Positions 29,340 to 39,162 of a DNA stretch of 55,376 nucleotides are shown piece by piece. The DNA comes from Campylobacter sp. TTU_617 (lineage in GTDB: Bacteria; Campylobacterota; Campylobacteria; Campylobacterales; Campylobacteraceae). The translations under genes and the position numbers were made by a program. Within the stretch, counting starts at the first letter, position 1, and each line of letters opens with the position of its first letter. The DNA lies in assembly GCF_016599045.1 (NCBI RefSeq), contig NZ_JAENKV010000009.1, positions 1 to 55,376 on the forward strand, given 5' to 3'. Below the pieces are notes generated by a model, which saw only the letters and a list, made by a program, of their open reading frames with translations, did no database searches and was not told the DNA's origin.

Positions 29340-29878
29340 TCTTTATCCTTTATGCAATAAGTTTTAATATTTGTATTGGTATAAATACAAATTTCTCCAG
29401 CGATTTGAAGGCTTGATTTTACAAGTTCTTCTTCATCTAAATCACTATACTTTGCTAAGGCTCTAGCAGCTGATAAAGCATAGTTTCCACCACTTCCAAT
29501 AGCTGCAATTGCCCCATCTTCTGGTTCAACTACATCTCCAGTTCCTGAAAGCAAAAATATATGCTCTCTATCAAGCACTAGCATCATTGCTTCTAATTTT
29601 CTTAAAAATTTATCTTTACGCCATTCTTTTGAAAAATCAATTGCAGCCTTTAAAAGATCTCCTTTGGAACTTTGAAGTAAATTTTCAAACATATCAAAGA
29701 GATTAAAAGCATCAGCTGTGCTTCCTGCAAAGCCAGCTAAAACTTTTCCATTGTTAAGTTTTCGAATTTTTACAGCATTTGCCTTTAAAACTGTATTACC
29801 AAAACTTACTTGTCCATCACCACCAATAACAGATTTATTTTTTCCTTTGTAAGCTAAAATTGTAGTTGCGTGAAACAT
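29336..29878 (-). CDS. hslV: HslV, peptidase subunit of the HslUV protease
   Basis: A 180-aa N-terminal nucleophile hydrolase. The start [12 protein letters not shown] carries four residues before the first Thr of the TT pair. Most bacteria have only Met there, so a short propeptide must be removed to expose the catalytic threonine; Helicobacter HslV has the same form. [11 protein letters not shown] and [10 protein letters not shown] are family motifs. It lies between rplI (1-bp overlap) and hslU. Confidence 0.95.
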   Translation of the reverse strand: MFHATTILAYKGKNKSVIGGDGQVSFGNTVLKANAVKIRKLNNGKVLAGFAGSTADAFNLFDMFENLLQSSKGDLLKAAIDFSKEWRKDKFLRKLEAMMLVLDREHIFLLSGTGDVVEPEDGAIAAIGSGGNYALSAARALAKYSDLDEEELVKSSLQIAGEICIYTNTNIKTYCIKDKE

Positions 29879-30321
29879 TATTCAGCCTTTACATTGATAT
29901 TAAATTGAGCGTGAATGCTGTGTCCTAATTTTAAGCTAACGCTATGCAGTCCTAAATTTTTTATTGTATCGCATTCTAAAGTTTTTTTATCAATTTCAAT
30001 ATTTTTTTGTTCTTTTAAAGCATGTGCTATTTCATCTTTGGTAACTCCACCAAATAAATTTCCATTTGCTCCGACAGGTTTTGCGATTTCAATAGTAATT
30101 TTGCTTAATTCTTCTTTTAATTTTTCTAAATTTGCTAATTCAAATCTTAAATTTTCAGCTTCTTTCTTTTTTTGAGCTTCATACTTTCTTAAAACTTCCG
30201 TTGTAGCTAATTTAGCATAACCTTTTCCTATAAGAAAGTTTTGTCCATATCCATCTTTTACTTCTTTTACTTCTCCTGCTTTACCTAAACTTTTTACATC
30301 TTTTATCAGTAAAACTTTCAT
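29878..30321 (-). CDS. rplI: 50S ribosomal protein L9
   Basis: A 147-aa L9. The N-terminal [21 protein letters not shown] and [17 protein letters not shown] (both split here) give the 23S-binding domain. A long connecting helix (~45-75) leads to the C-terminal domain with [17 protein letters not shown] lies upstream. It starts the rplI-hslV-hslU-era operon. Confidence 0.95.
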   Translation of the reverse strand: MKVLLIKDVKSLGKAGEVKEVKDGYGQNFLIGKGYAKLATTEVLRKYEAQKKKEAENLRFELANLEKLKEELSKITIEIAKPVGANGNLFGGVTKDEIAHALKEQKNIEIDKKTLECDTIKNLGLHSVSLKLGHSIHAQFNINVKAE

Positions 30322-30470
30322 AAAATATTCCTTAATATTTAATTTTTAACAATAATAGAGTAAATTTTATTATTTTTCCCTTTAAAATCTACTTTTTAAT
30401 CTTTAATCTGTATTTTATGGATAAATTTTTAAATATAAGCATTTTTTGTTCCAAAATATATTTTTTTTGA

Positions 30471-30476
30471 TATAAT
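30471..30476 (+). promoter_or_regulatory. -10 box TATAAT only 7 nt before the start codon (leaderless transcript predicted)
   Basis: GATATAAT sits so close to the ATG at 30484 that transcription should begin at or within a base of the start codon. No ribosome binding site is possible in between. Confidence 0.55.
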
Positions 30477-30483
30477 TTAAATT

Positions 30484-30732
30484 ATGAGAATAGATAAATT
30501 TTTAAATGTGGTAAATATTACAAAAAGACGTGCTATTTCTGAAGATATGTGCAAAAATGGTGTGGTTTTTATCAATGGGAATGTAGTTAAAGCAAGTAAA
30601 GAAGTAAAAGTCAATGATATAATTTCTTTGCATTTTAATAGTGGAATTCAAAATTATAAGGTTTTAGCTATTCCTGCAACTAAAAATATTCCCAAAACAT
30701 CACAAAATGAGTATGTAAATAAAATATGCTAG
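30484..30732 (+). CDS. S4-domain RNA-binding protein (Hsp15/RqcP-like)
   Basis: An 82-aa protein made almost wholly of one S4 domain: MRIDKFLNVVNITKRRAISED, then NGVVFINGNVVKASKEVKVND. Single S4 proteins of this size bind stalled 50S subunits (RqcP/Hsp15 family) and help in ribosome rescue. That role is inferred from the domain only. It heads the tsaE-lptB-rpoN operon and overlaps tsaE by 7 bp. Confidence 0.8.
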   Translation: MRIDKFLNVVNITKRRAISEDMCKNGVVFINGNVVKASKEVKVNDIISLHFNSGIQNYKVLAIPATKNIPKTSQNEYVNKIC

Positions 30733-31133
30733 AAATAATTTTAAAACAAAATGAACTTAATAAGCTTTTTGAGTATCTACCTAAAGAAGGTGTGATTTTA
30801 CTCAAAGGTGATTTAGCAAGCGGAAAAACAACTTTAGTTAAAGAATATGTAAAATATTTAGGCGTTAAAGATTTAGTAGATTCTCCTACTTTTTCAATAA
30901 TGCAAAAGTATTTTAATAATCAATACACAATTTATCATTATGATATTTATCAAAAAGGTTTTAAATCTTTATTAGATAATGTCCTGATAGAAAATTTTTT
31001 TGAAAATGCTTTGCATTTAGTGGAATGGGGTGATGAAAATTTAAAAAAATGCCTTGATCGCTTTGGAAAGAAAAGTCTTTTTGTAGAAATTGAACCATTT
31101 GAAGATAAGAGAAAGTATAAAATTTATGAGTAA
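30726..31133 (+). CDS. tsaE: TsaE, tRNA threonylcarbamoyladenosine synthesis ATPase
   Basis: A 135-aa P-loop protein: LKGDLASGKTTLVKEY near residues 26-41, SPTFSIMQKY near 57 and YHYDIYQKG near 71, followed by LVEWGDEN. These define TsaE, which supports t6A37 formation on ANN-decoding tRNAs together with TsaB and TsaD. Overlaps both neighbours. Confidence 0.92.
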   Translation: MLEIILKQNELNKLFEYLPKEGVILLKGDLASGKTTLVKEYVKYLGVKDLVDSPTFSIMQKYFNNQYTIYHYDIYQKGFKSLLDNVLIENFFENALHLVEWGDENLKKCLDRFGKKSLFVEIEPFEDKRKYKIYE

Positions 31134-31854
31134 GCTAGAAATTCTTAATTTGGAAAAAATAATCAAAAAAACCAAAATTATTCATAGTGTTTCTTTGGAG
31201 TTAAATAGTGGAGAGGTTGTTGGCCTTTTAGGCCCTAATGGAGCTGGAAAGACAACAACTTTTTATATGATTTGTGGATTAATTGCACCAAGTAGCGGTC
31301 AGGTTTTACTTGATTCAAAGGATATTACAAAAGAACCATTAAATAAAAGAGCTAGAGAAGGTATTGGTTATTTGCCACAAGAAAGCAGTATTTTTAAAGA
31401 TTTAAGTGTAGAGGATAATCTACTTTTGGCAGCACAGATTTTTTACAAAGATAAAAAAATTTTAAAAGAAAGAGTAGAGCAAATGCTAGAGCTTTTAAGT
31501 ATAGAGCCTATTCGCTTAAGAAAAGGATTAAGCCTTAGTGGAGGAGAGAGAAGAAGGTGTGAGATCGCAAGATCTTTAATATGCAATCCTAAATTCTTAT
31601 TACTTGATGAACCTTTTGCTGGTGTTGATCCTATTGCTGTTGCTGAAATTCAAAATCTAATCAATGAGCTTAAAAATTTAAATATTGGTGTTTTAATTAC
31701 CGATCATAATGTAAGAGAAACTTTAGCAATTTGTGATAGGGCTTATGTAATTAAATCAGGTGCATTATTGGCTAGTGGTAGTGCTAAAGAAATAGCACAT
31801 AATAAAGATGTAATCAAGCATTATTTAGGGACAGAGTTTAAGCTCTTAGATTAA
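31126..31854 (+). CDS. lptB: LptB, ATPase of the lipopolysaccharide export transporter
   Basis: A 242-aa ATP-binding protein. Walker A is LLGPNGAGKTTTFYMI (near 35-50), Q-loop LPQESSIFKDLSVEDNL, signature SLSGGERRRCEIARSL and Walker B FLLLDEPFAGVDPIAV. The IFKDLSVEDN element is typical of LptB, which powers LOS transfer from the inner membrane with LptF and LptG. I start at the ATG at 31126, overlapping the tsaE stop by 8 bp, since the frame from 31090 adds 12 residues unlike the family. Confidence 0.93.
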   Translation: MSKLEILNLEKIIKKTKIIHSVSLELNSGEVVGLLGPNGAGKTTTFYMICGLIAPSSGQVLLDSKDITKEPLNKRAREGIGYLPQESSIFKDLSVEDNLLLAAQIFYKDKKILKERVEQMLELLSIEPIRLRKGLSLSGGERRRCEIARSLICNPKFLLLDEPFAGVDPIAVAEIQNLINELKNLNIGVLITDHNVRETLAICDRAYVIKSGALLASGSAKEIAHNKDVIKHYLGTEFKLLD

Positions 31855-33107
31855 TGTTAAAACAAAAATTAGCTCCAAAAAATAAACTTTCTCAAACTTT
31901 AAGAAGTTGGTTGCCTATTTTACAAGCAAATATTGAAGATTTAAAAGAAAGCTTAGATGATTTTAGCAAAGAAAATCCTTTTATTAGTGTTAAGGAAAAT
32001 ATCAATTCTCAAACTAATAGCAATAAAAATTATATGGATTATTTTTATAAAAATTCTATTCAAGCACAAAATATTCAATATATGGCTATAGCACAAAAAA
32101 GTGTTTATGAACTTTTAAATGAACAAATTACTCCTCCTTTATTTCCTACAGAAAAATCTCAAAAAATAGCATATAAAATTATAGAATGTTTAAATCATGA
32201 AGGATATTTTGAATTTGATGAAGAGCTTTTAAAAGAATGGAGTCAAGATGAAATTGAAAATATAAGATTAAGATTTAAATTTTTAGATCCTATAGGGGTT
32301 GGAGCAAAAGATTATAAAGAGGCATTTTTATTTGCTTTAGATAATTTAGATATTGATGATGAACTTTATGAATTTTGCAAAATTTTAATTAAAGATTTTG
32401 AAAATATAGGTTCTTATACAAAAGAAAAATTTTATAAAGAAGCAATAGTTTTGATCAAAAAATTTAGCATACCTCCTTTTATTGAATATTTTGAAGATAG
32501 CAAACAAATAGTTCCTGATATTTTTATTTTTAGAGAAAATGATGAAATAAAAGTTAAAATAAATGATGAATATTATCCAGAAATATCTTTAGAAACCGAT
32601 GGAATGAACCACGATTTTTTGAGTGCTTATATCAAGGAGGCTAAAAATTTAATTGATGCTTTGGCTATGAGAAAAGCTACTCTTTATAAGATTGGTCTTA
32701 TGATAGTAGAGTATCAATATGATTTTTTCTTAGGCAAAGAAATTAAACCTATGACTTTAAAAAATATCGCAGATGACTTAGAACGTAATACTTCTACTAT
32801 ATCAAGAGCAATTGCAAATAAATATTTAAGTTGTGAAAGAGGTCTTATACCTTTAAAAGATTTTTTTACTGTTGCCTTAGATGAAAATGGGGAAACTTCA
32901 AATACGAGTGTGAAAGAATTTATTGTAAATTTAATTAAAAACGAAAACAAAAAAAAGCCTTTGAGTGATCTTAAAATTTTAGAATTAATACAAGAAGAAT
33001 TTAAAATTGATATAGGAAGAAGGACAATTACAAAATACAGAAAACAACTTAATATTGGAAGTTCTAGCGAAAGAAAGAAGATTTATGAGCTTGAAGGTGC
33101 TAAATAA
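31854..33107 (+). CDS. rpoN: RNA polymerase sigma-54 factor
   Basis: A 417-aa sigma-54. The N-terminal Gln/Leu-rich activator region is LSQTLRSWLPILQANIEDL (split). The core-binding domain follows, then a helix-turn-helix (LKNIADDLERNTSTISRAIANK, split) and the RpoN box GRRTITKYRKQL near 387-398. In Campylobacter sigma-54 with FlgR drives hook and basal body genes. Its ATG overlaps the lptB stop (TAATG). A perfect palindrome marks the end of the gene. Confidence 0.95.
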   Translation: MLKQKLAPKNKLSQTLRSWLPILQANIEDLKESLDDFSKENPFISVKENINSQTNSNKNYMDYFYKNSIQAQNIQYMAIAQKSVYELLNEQITPPLFPTEKSQKIAYKIIECLNHEGYFEFDEELLKEWSQDEIENIRLRFKFLDPIGVGAKDYKEAFLFALDNLDIDDELYEFCKILIKDFENIGSYTKEKFYKEAIVLIKKFSIPPFIEYFEDSKQIVPDIFIFRENDEIKVKINDEYYPEISLETDGMNHDFLSAYIKEAKNLIDALAMRKATLYKIGLMIVEYQYDFFLGKEIKPMTLKNIADDLERNTSTISRAIANKYLSCERGLIPLKDFFTVALDENGETSNTSVKEFIVNLIKNENKKKPLSDLKILELIQEEFKIDIGRRTITKYRKQLNIGSSSERKKIYELEGAK

Positions 33108-33122
33108 TCTTTAGATTATTTA
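33101..33122. terminator. Perfect palindrome spanning the stops of rpoN and the convergent flavoprotein gene
   Basis: TAAATAATCT and AGATTATTTA (33101-33110 and 33113-33122) are perfectly complementary around TT. The structure contains both stop codons of the two convergent genes. It has the shape of a compact bidirectional terminator, though the stem is short and A/T-rich. Confidence 0.45.
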
Positions 33123-34054
33123 AGCACAGAAATGATTTTAGCTGCGTCATTTAAACCACAAACTATACTAGCACCATTTTTTGTTGTTATATCTCCTGCA
33201 AGAAATATTCCTTTAATATTACTTTCTTTATTTTCATTAATCAAAGGAATTCCTTTATCATCAACACTAACACCACATTTTTGTAAAAAATCAACAGGGG
33301 TTGAACCGCCAATAGCGTAAATTATACGATCATAAATTTCAAAGGTCCCATCATTAAATTTTACTTTTGCTTTTGAATTTTCATCTTCTATTTCTATGAT
33401 ATCAATACCTAATTTTAATAATAATTTATTTTGCTTTGCTGCATTTTCTACATCATTTAAATTAGTATCATTTAATCTTGTAAATTTATCTTTTCTATAA
33501 CAAAGGCAAACTTGATTTTTATTTGCTAAATCAACAGCATATTCTGCTGCAGAATTTCCTCCTCCAACAATAAGAATTTTTTCATTATTTTGAACGCTAT
33601 TAGCATTAAAATTAATTATTTTAGTAAGCGTAGGAGGTAATTTATAATCAGGTTTGTTAGGTTTGCCCATTCTTCCTATGGCTATAATAATATTTTGACA
33701 TTCATAAGTGTTTTTGGAAGTTGTTACTATAAAACTTTCTTTATCTTGTTTAACGCTTTCTACCTCACTTGAAAATTCTATATTAATATTATGCTCTTTT
33801 ATTAAAGATTCAAAAGCTTCTATAGTGCTTTCTTTTGTGCCATCTTCAAAAGGAATATGACTATAATTTTCTCCTTCTAAACCTTTATAAGCTTTATCAA
33901 CTCTTTTTCCATCTTTATAAAATTGTCTTAGAGTTTGGCAAATTTCTTTGGTTTTTTCAAGAATTAAAACTTTTTTATTTTTTAATTTAGCTTCTATGGC
34001 ACATCCTATTCCAGCTGGACCGGCACCAATAATAATTAAATCTAATTTTTCCAC
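33116..34054 (-). CDS. FAD/NAD(P)-dependent oxidoreductase, YpdA-like
   Basis: A 312-aa flavoprotein. The N-terminal FAD motif is DLIIIGAGPAGIGCAIEAK (split near 5-22) and the NAD(P) motif is ILIVGGGNSAAEYAVDL near 160. The C-terminal IKGIFLAGDITTKNG binds FAD. The CxxC redox pair of thioredoxin reductases is missing, which together with EKTKEICQTLRQFYKDGKR suggests a YpdA-type enzyme. Its substrate is unknown in a genus that lacks bacillithiol. Start is GTG, 8 nt after AAAGGA. Confidence 0.75.
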   Translation of the reverse strand: MEKLDLIIIGAGPAGIGCAIEAKLKNKKVLILEKTKEICQTLRQFYKDGKRVDKAYKGLEGENYSHIPFEDGTKESTIEAFESLIKEHNINIEFSSEVESVKQDKESFIVTTSKNTYECQNIIIAIGRMGKPNKPDYKLPPTLTKIINFNANSVQNNEKILIVGGGNSAAEYAVDLANKNQVCLCYRKDKFTRLNDTNLNDVENAAKQNKLLLKLGIDIIEIEDENSKAKVKFNDGTFEIYDRIIYAIGGSTPVDFLQKCGVSVDDKGIPLINENKESNIKGIFLAGDITTKNGASIVCGLNDAAKIISVLK

Positions 34055-34082
34055 TCTTTTCCTTTTTCATTGAATATTTTTG

Positions 34083-34088
34083 TATAAT
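34083..34088 (+). promoter_or_regulatory. -10 box TATAAT of proA
   Basis: TTTTTGTATAAT ends 34 nt before the proA ATG. The leader contains AAAGGG and TTAAAG before the start. Fits a standard sigma-70 promoter. Confidence 0.5.
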
Positions 34089-34121
34089 TTAACAAGTTTT
34101 TTGTAAATAAAGGGTTAAAGA

Positions 34122-35354
34122 ATGAGAAATTTTATTCAAAATATCAAAAAAAACTCCCAAAAGCTTTATGATTTAAATCCTCAATTGAAAGAAAATATTA
34201 TCTTAGAGTTTGCACAAATTTTAAAAGAAAATTCTGATTTTATTTTAGAAGAAAATTTAAAAGATTTACATGATTTTAAAAAAGATGATGCCTTAAAAGA
34301 TAGGCTTTTATTAAATAAAAATCGTTTGAAGGATCTTTGTTTGAGTTTAGAGCAAATTGCTTATTTACAGGATCCTATCGGAAGTATTATAGAAGGCTGG
34401 GTTAATGAAGATGGATTATTGATTCAAAAAATAAGAATTCCTATAGGTCTAATTTGTGTTATTTACGAAGCAAGACCCGCTTTAAGTGCTGAGATTATAG
34501 CTTTAATGCTTAAGAGTTCTAATGCTTGTATTTTAAAAGGGGGAGGCGAGGCAAAAAATACCAATACAGCTATTTTTACGCTTATAAATAAAGTATTAAG
34601 CAAATATCATTTAAATGATTGTTTTTCTATGTTTTTTAATAAAGATGATGTATATTCTATTTTAAAAATGGATGACTTAATTGATGTTATTATTCCAAGG
34701 GGAAGCTCTAAAATGATACAAGAACTTTCTAAAAATACTAAGATTCCTCTAATAAAGCAAGATAAAGGTTTATGTCATATTTTTGTTGATTATAATGCTA
34801 ATTTAGAAGAAGCTTTAAAAATTGTTATAAATGCAAAATGCCAAAGAGTAAGTGTTTGCAATGCTTTGGAAACTTTATTAGTGCATAAAAGTATTGCTAA
34901 AGATTTTTTTAATTTGCTCATTCCTAAACTAAAAGAATTTAAAGTTAAAATTCATACACATAAAAATGCATTATCATTTTTTGAGAATTCAAATTTAGAA
35001 TTTGCCTTAGCTAGTGATGAAACTTTTTATACAGAATGGCTTTCTTATGAATTAAGTATTAAGATAGTAAATGATTGCCAAGAAGCAATAGAACATATCA
35101 ATAAATATAGTTCTTCTCATTCAGAAGCTATACTTTCTAATGATTTTAATAATATAGAAAAATTTAAAAAAACTATTCAATCAGCTTGTGTATATATAAA
35201 TGCTTCAACGCGTTTTAGTGATGGGTCTAAGTTTGGCTTTGGAGGAGAAGTTGGAATTTCTACCAATAAACTTCATGCTAGAGGCCCTATGGGTATTAAT
35301 GAAATCTGTACTTATAAATATATTATTAATGGGCAAGGACAAATTAGAAACTAA
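34122..35354 (+). CDS. proA: Gamma-glutamyl phosphate reductase
   Basis: A 410-aa enzyme of the aldehyde dehydrogenase superfamily that makes glutamate-5-semialdehyde for proline synthesis. RIPIGLICVIYEARP near 107, LKGGGEAKNTN near 142, IIPRGSSKMIQEL near 190 and the catalytic cysteine in RVSVCNALETLLVHK near 247 match the family. FGFGGEVGISTNKLHARGPMG (split) is the C-terminal signature. proB is not adjacent. Convergent with the nitroreductase gene. Confidence 0.94.
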   Translation: MRNFIQNIKKNSQKLYDLNPQLKENIILEFAQILKENSDFILEENLKDLHDFKKDDALKDRLLLNKNRLKDLCLSLEQIAYLQDPIGSIIEGWVNEDGLLIQKIRIPIGLICVIYEARPALSAEIIALMLKSSNACILKGGGEAKNTNTAIFTLINKVLSKYHLNDCFSMFFNKDDVYSILKMDDLIDVIIPRGSSKMIQELSKNTKIPLIKQDKGLCHIFVDYNANLEEALKIVINAKCQRVSVCNALETLLVHKSIAKDFFNLLIPKLKEFKVKIHTHKNALSFFENSNLEFALASDETFYTEWLSYELSIKIVNDCQEAIEHINKYSSSHSEAILSNDFNNIEKFKKTIQSACVYINASTRFSDGSKFGFGGEVGISTNKLHARGPMGINEICTYKYIINGQGQIRN

Positions 35355-35356
35355 GC

Positions 35357-35383
35357 GTAGTAAAATTATAAAAATTTTACTAC
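35357..35383. terminator. 11-bp hairpin between proA and the nitroreductase gene
   Basis: GTAGTAAAATT (35357-35367) pairs perfectly with AATTTTACTAC (35373-35383) around ATAAA. It covers the last codons of the minus-strand gene and lies 2 bp after proA. Could end transcription from both sides, though T-runs are weak. Confidence 0.45.
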
Positions 35384-35971
35384 TTCATTAAAGCTAAAAC
35401 GACTTTTAGTTGGAATTTTTTCTTCATTACTAATTCCTAAGGCTACAATTAAAGTAGCACTTTCTTTTTTAGGATTTAGATTTAAATAAGAATTTAATTT
35501 GTCTTGATTAAAACCTCCTATGGTACAAGAGTTTATTTTTAAAGCATTTGCTGCATAAAGTATGCTTGTTAATGCTATATAAGCTTGTTCTCTTGAGTAA
35601 GCAATTTTTTGTTTTTCATCTAAAGAGTCTAAAAAAGGCTTATAAGTATTTATTCTTTTTTCAATTTCTTCTTTTGGCATATTTCTTGATTTTAGTTTAT
35701 TTTCAAAATATTCATCAAAATCAAATCTTGAAGTGATTATAATAAGTGCTGCAGCTGTTTTTACGTGATTTTGATGATTGGCAATTAAAGATATTTCCTC
35801 TAATTTCTTTTTATCTTGAATAACATAAAATTTCCAAGGTTCCAACCCTAAAGAACTCGGGCTTAATCTTGCTATTTCTAAAATTTCTTTTAAATCTTCT
35901 TCTTTAATTGTTTTATTGCTAAAATTTCTACAAGAATATCTTGTTATAAAAGGTTCTAGTTCTTTTTTCAT
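35366..35971 (-). CDS. rdxA: NAD(P)H nitroreductase, RdxA-like
   Basis: A 201-aa FMN-dependent nitroreductase. The N-terminal RYSCRNF (FMN phosphate binding), ILEIARLSPSSLGLEPWKFYV (split near 31-51) and INSCTIGGF near 153 are shared with RdxA of Helicobacter and Campylobacter. RdxA reduces nitro drugs such as metronidazole; loss gives resistance. The frame is intact. Good ribosome binding site GGAGAG before the ATG. The symbol is given by similarity of motifs and length and is tentative. Confidence 0.7.
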   Translation of the reverse strand: MKKELEPFITRYSCRNFSNKTIKEEDLKEILEIARLSPSSLGLEPWKFYVIQDKKKLEEISLIANHQNHVKTAAALIIITSRFDFDEYFENKLKSRNMPKEEIEKRINTYKPFLDSLDEKQKIAYSREQAYIALTSILYAANALKINSCTIGGFNQDKLNSYLNLNPKKESATLIVALGISNEEKIPTKSRFSFNEVVKFL

Positions 35972-36072
35972 TCTCTCTCCTTTATAAATTTAATCGTATA
36001 AAATTTATATTAAAATTCACATAAAATTTATTTTTGTTAAATAGAATTAATTTTATTTATTGAAGGTTTTAA

Positions 36073-37236
36073 ATGAAATACAAAATTCTTTTTATCGTTT
36101 TATTTATAGGCATTATTTTTGGAATTTATTATGGTTTTTTTTATTCTAAAGATAAAATGCAAGTTGTAACTCAAAAAATTCAAAGGAGTAATATTGAACA
36201 AAGCATAGAAGCTGTTGGAAAAGTTTATGCTAAAGATCAAGTTGATGTTGGCGCACAGGTGAGCGGTCAGATTATAAAGCTTTATGTTAATGTTGGAGAT
36301 AAAGTTAAACAAGGTGATTTGATTGCACAAATAGATAAAGATAAACAACAAAATGATTTGGATATTACAAAGGCTAAATTAGAAAGCACAAAAGCAAGTT
36401 TGGAAAGTAAAAAAGTTGCTTTTGATATAGCGGCTAAGCAGTATCAAAGAGAGCAAAAACTTTATGCTCAAAAAGCAACTTCTTTAGAAAGTCTTGAAAC
36501 TCTTAAAAATAATTATTATACGCTTAAAGCAGATGTTGCGGATTTAAATGCACAAGTTATTCAGCTTGAAATCAGTCTTAAAAATGCTCAAAAAGATTTA
36601 GGATATACAACAATTAGAGCTCCAATAGATGGTTATATTATTAATGTTGCTGTTGATGAGGGGCAGACTGTTAATGCTAATCAAAGTACTCCAACTATAG
36701 TTAGAATTGCAAATTTAGACGAAATGGAAGTAAGAATGGAGATAGCAGAAGCTGATGTTAATAAAATAAAAGTAGGAACAGAAGTTAATTTTGCAGTATT
36801 AAGCAATCCGGATAAAAAATATCAAGCTTTAATCTCAAGCATAGATCCAGCAGATACTGAAGTAAGTGATTCATCTAGCTCTTCTTCTAGTAGTTCATCT
36901 AGCTCTTCTTCTAGTAGTGCAATTTATTATTATGCCAAATTTTTTGTGCCTAATAAAAATAACTTTTTGCGTATTGGAATGAGTATTCAAAATGAAATAA
37001 TTATTCAAAGTGCTAAAAATGTTATTGTGGTGCCTACTTATACAATTTATAGCGATGCTAATGGCTATTATGTTGAAATTTTAGAAAATAATGAAAAAGT
37101 AAAAAAATATATTAAACTTGGAATTCACGATGCTATAAATACCGAAGTTTTAGAAGGGCTTAATGAGAATGAAGAATTAATTATTTCTTTGGATTCTTTG
37201 GATAATGTAAAAAATATTAAAAAGATGAGAATGTAA
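36073..37236 (+). CDS. macA: MacA-type periplasmic adaptor of an ABC efflux pump
   Basis: A 387-aa membrane fusion protein. One N-terminal membrane anchor ([19 protein letters not shown], 4-22), a lipoyl/barrel half [23 protein letters not shown] (split), a coiled-coil hairpin (about 93-180), the second lipoyl half [23 protein letters not shown] (split) and a beta-barrel/MP domain. A run of 16 Ser (residues 267-282), encoded by a 24-bp tandem repeat, is inserted in the barrel domain. GAAGG before ATG. First gene of a macA-macB-outer membrane factor operon. Confidence 0.92.
   Translation: MKYKILFIVLFIGIIFGIYYGFFYSKDKMQVVTQKIQRSNIEQSIEAVGKVYAKDQVDVGAQVSGQIIKLYVNVGDKVKQGDLIAQIDKDKQQNDLDITKAKLESTKASLESKKVAFDIAAKQYQREQKLYAQKATSLESLETLKNNYYTLKADVADLNAQVIQLEISLKNAQKDLGYTTIRAPIDGYIINVAVDEGQTVNANQSTPTIVRIANLDEMEVRMEIAEADVNKIKVGTEVNFAVLSNPDKKYQALISSIDPADTEVSDSSSSSSSSSSSSSSSSAIYYYAKFFVPNKNNFLRIGMSIQNEIIIQSAKNVIVVPTYTIYSDANGYYVEILENNEKVKKYIKLGIHDAINTEVLEGLNENEELIISLDSLDNVKNIKKMRM
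36871..36918 (+). repeat. 24-bp tandem repeat encoding poly-serine in macA
   Basis: The 24-bp unit beginning TCATCTAGC and ending CTAGTAGT occurs twice without change (36871-36894 and 36895-36918). Each unit encodes eight Ser using mixed TCN and AGY codons. Unit number can change without breaking the frame. Confidence 0.95.
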
Positions 37237-39161
37237 TGATATATCTTAAAAATATTTATAAATTTATAAATCAAACTTGTATTTTAGATAATGTCAGTTT
37301 AAGTATAGAAAAAGGCGAATTTGTAGCTATTATAGGTCAAAGTGGTAGCGGTAAAACAACTTTGCTAAATATTATTGGAACTCTTGATGAGCCAAGTAAA
37401 GGGAGTTATATTTTTGAAAACTATGAAGTAACTTTATTAGATAAAGAACAAAAAGCTAGATTAAGACGTGAAAAAATAGGTTTTATTTTTCAAAGATATA
37501 ATCTTTTAAGTTTATTAAGCGCGGGTGAAAATATTGCTTTACCTGCTATTTATACTGGAAAAAAAGCATATCAAAGAAACCAAAGAGCAAAAGAACTTTT
37601 ATCTAGCTTGGAACTAGATCACAAATTTGATTTTAAGCCAAATCAACTAAGTGGAGGACAGCAACAAAGAGTTAGTATAGCAAGAGCTTTGATGAATGGT
37701 GGAGATTTGATTTTAGCAGATGAGCCAACTGGAGCTTTAGATAGTAAAAGTGGAATTAAGGTTCTTGAGATTTTGCAAGAGCTCAATAAATTAGGTCATA
37801 CTATTATTTTGGTAACACACGATAGAGGTATTGCTGCTAAAGCTGGAAGAGTTATAGAAATAAAAGATGGAAAAATTTTAAGTGACACCAATAAAAATAC
37901 CAAAGAGTTTAACGAAAAGCTAGAGCCTTTTTCACCAGAGATAAAAACATTTGATCTTTTAAAAAATCAGATTGCAGAGAGTTTTAAAATCGCTTTTACC
38001 TCTATTATTGCTCATAAGTTAAGATCAATACTTACAATGCTGGGAATTATTATAGGCATTGCGTCAGTTGTGTGTGTAATTGCTTTAGGACTTGGTTCTC
38101 AAGAAAAAATTCTTTCTTCTATTTCTAGACTTGGAACCAACACAATTGAAATTATTCCAGGTAAAGGATTTGGAGATTTAAGATCTGGCAAAACAAGATT
38201 TAATTTTAGTGATTTAAATACTTTAAGATCTTTAGAATATTTAGATGCAGTAGAAGCAAGATCTACGACTTCTGGAGTGGTAACTTATAAGAATATTTCT
38301 TTAAATGCAAGAGGCGAGGGAGTTGGTGTAAATCAGTTTAAAATTAAAGGTTTAGAATTGGAAGTAGGAACTTTACTTAGTGATGATGATATTAAAAATA
38401 GTTCTAATGTTGTTGTACTTGATTACAACGCTAAAAAGAATATATTTAAAAATGAAAATAGTAAAGATATTTTAGGTCGTATTATTATTTTTAAAGATCA
38501 ACCTTTTAAAATTATAGGAGTCTTAAAACAAGATACAAATAAATTCTTTGAAGATAATACAGTACGTCTTTATGTGCCTTATACAACTTTAATGAATAAG
38601 CTAACCGGAGATAGAAATTTAAGAGAAATCATAGTAAAAGTTAAAGATAGTGTAAGTTCTTCCTTAGCTGAAAGTGCTGTTGTTAGAATTTTAGAGATTA
38701 AGCGTGGAAAGAAAGACTTTTTTACTATAAATTCAGATAGCATTAAAAAGGCTATAGAAGAAAATCAACGCACTACAACCATTTTAACCGCATCTATTGC
38801 TATTATTGCTTTAATTGTTGGTGGTATAGGAGTTATGAATATTATGCTTGTTTCAGTGAGTGAAAGAACAAAAGAAATAGGAATCCGTATGGCAATAGGA
38901 GCTAGAAAAGAGGATATTTTAATGCAGTTTTTAATCGAGGCAATAATGATATGTTTGGTTGGTGCTGTTTTAGGGGTAATTTTATCCATAGCAATAGTTT
39001 TTTCTTTCAATGCCTTTAGCGTTGATTTTCCTATGATACTTTCGAGCGGATCTATTATTTTAGGTTTATTAAGCTCCATTTTTATTGGAATCATTTTTGG
39101 TTTTTTCCCAGCAAAAAATGCTGCTAATTTAAATCCTATCAATGCTTTATCTAAGGAATGA
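37236..39161 (+). CDS. macB: MacB-type ABC efflux pump (ATPase-permease fusion)
   Basis: A 641-aa protein. The ATPase part has Walker [17 protein letters not shown] near 33-48, signature [16 protein letters not shown] and Walker [14 protein letters not shown]. The permease part has one membrane segment near 265-290, a large periplasmic domain, and three segments at the end (FtsX-like, with [20 protein letters not shown] split). MacAB-TolC exports macrolides or peptides. Start overlaps the macA stop (TAATG). Confidence 0.94.
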   Translation: MIYLKNIYKFINQTCILDNVSLSIEKGEFVAIIGQSGSGKTTLLNIIGTLDEPSKGSYIFENYEVTLLDKEQKARLRREKIGFIFQRYNLLSLLSAGENIALPAIYTGKKAYQRNQRAKELLSSLELDHKFDFKPNQLSGGQQQRVSIARALMNGGDLILADEPTGALDSKSGIKVLEILQELNKLGHTIILVTHDRGIAAKAGRVIEIKDGKILSDTNKNTKEFNEKLEPFSPEIKTFDLLKNQIAESFKIAFTSIIAHKLRSILTMLGIIIGIASVVCVIALGLGSQEKILSSISRLGTNTIEIIPGKGFGDLRSGKTRFNFSDLNTLRSLEYLDAVEARSTTSGVVTYKNISLNARGEGVGVNQFKIKGLELEVGTLLSDDDIKNSSNVVVLDYNAKKNIFKNENSKDILGRIIIFKDQPFKIIGVLKQDTNKFFEDNTVRLYVPYTTLMNKLTGDRNLREIIVKVKDSVSSSLAESAVVRILEIKRGKKDFFTINSDSIKKAIEENQRTTTILTASIAIIALIVGGIGVMNIMLVSVSERTKEIGIRMAIGARKEDILMQFLIEAIMICLVGAVLGVILSIAIVFSFNAFSVDFPMILSSGSIILGLLSSIFIGIIFGFFPAKNAANLNPINALSKE

Positions 39162-39162
39162 G

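Noticed and set aside
39142-39162. Upstream start for the outer membrane efflux lipoprotein overlapping macB
   Set aside because: The ATG at 39163 follows AAGGA and gives a normal lipoprotein signal peptide; the longer form puts charged residues before it.
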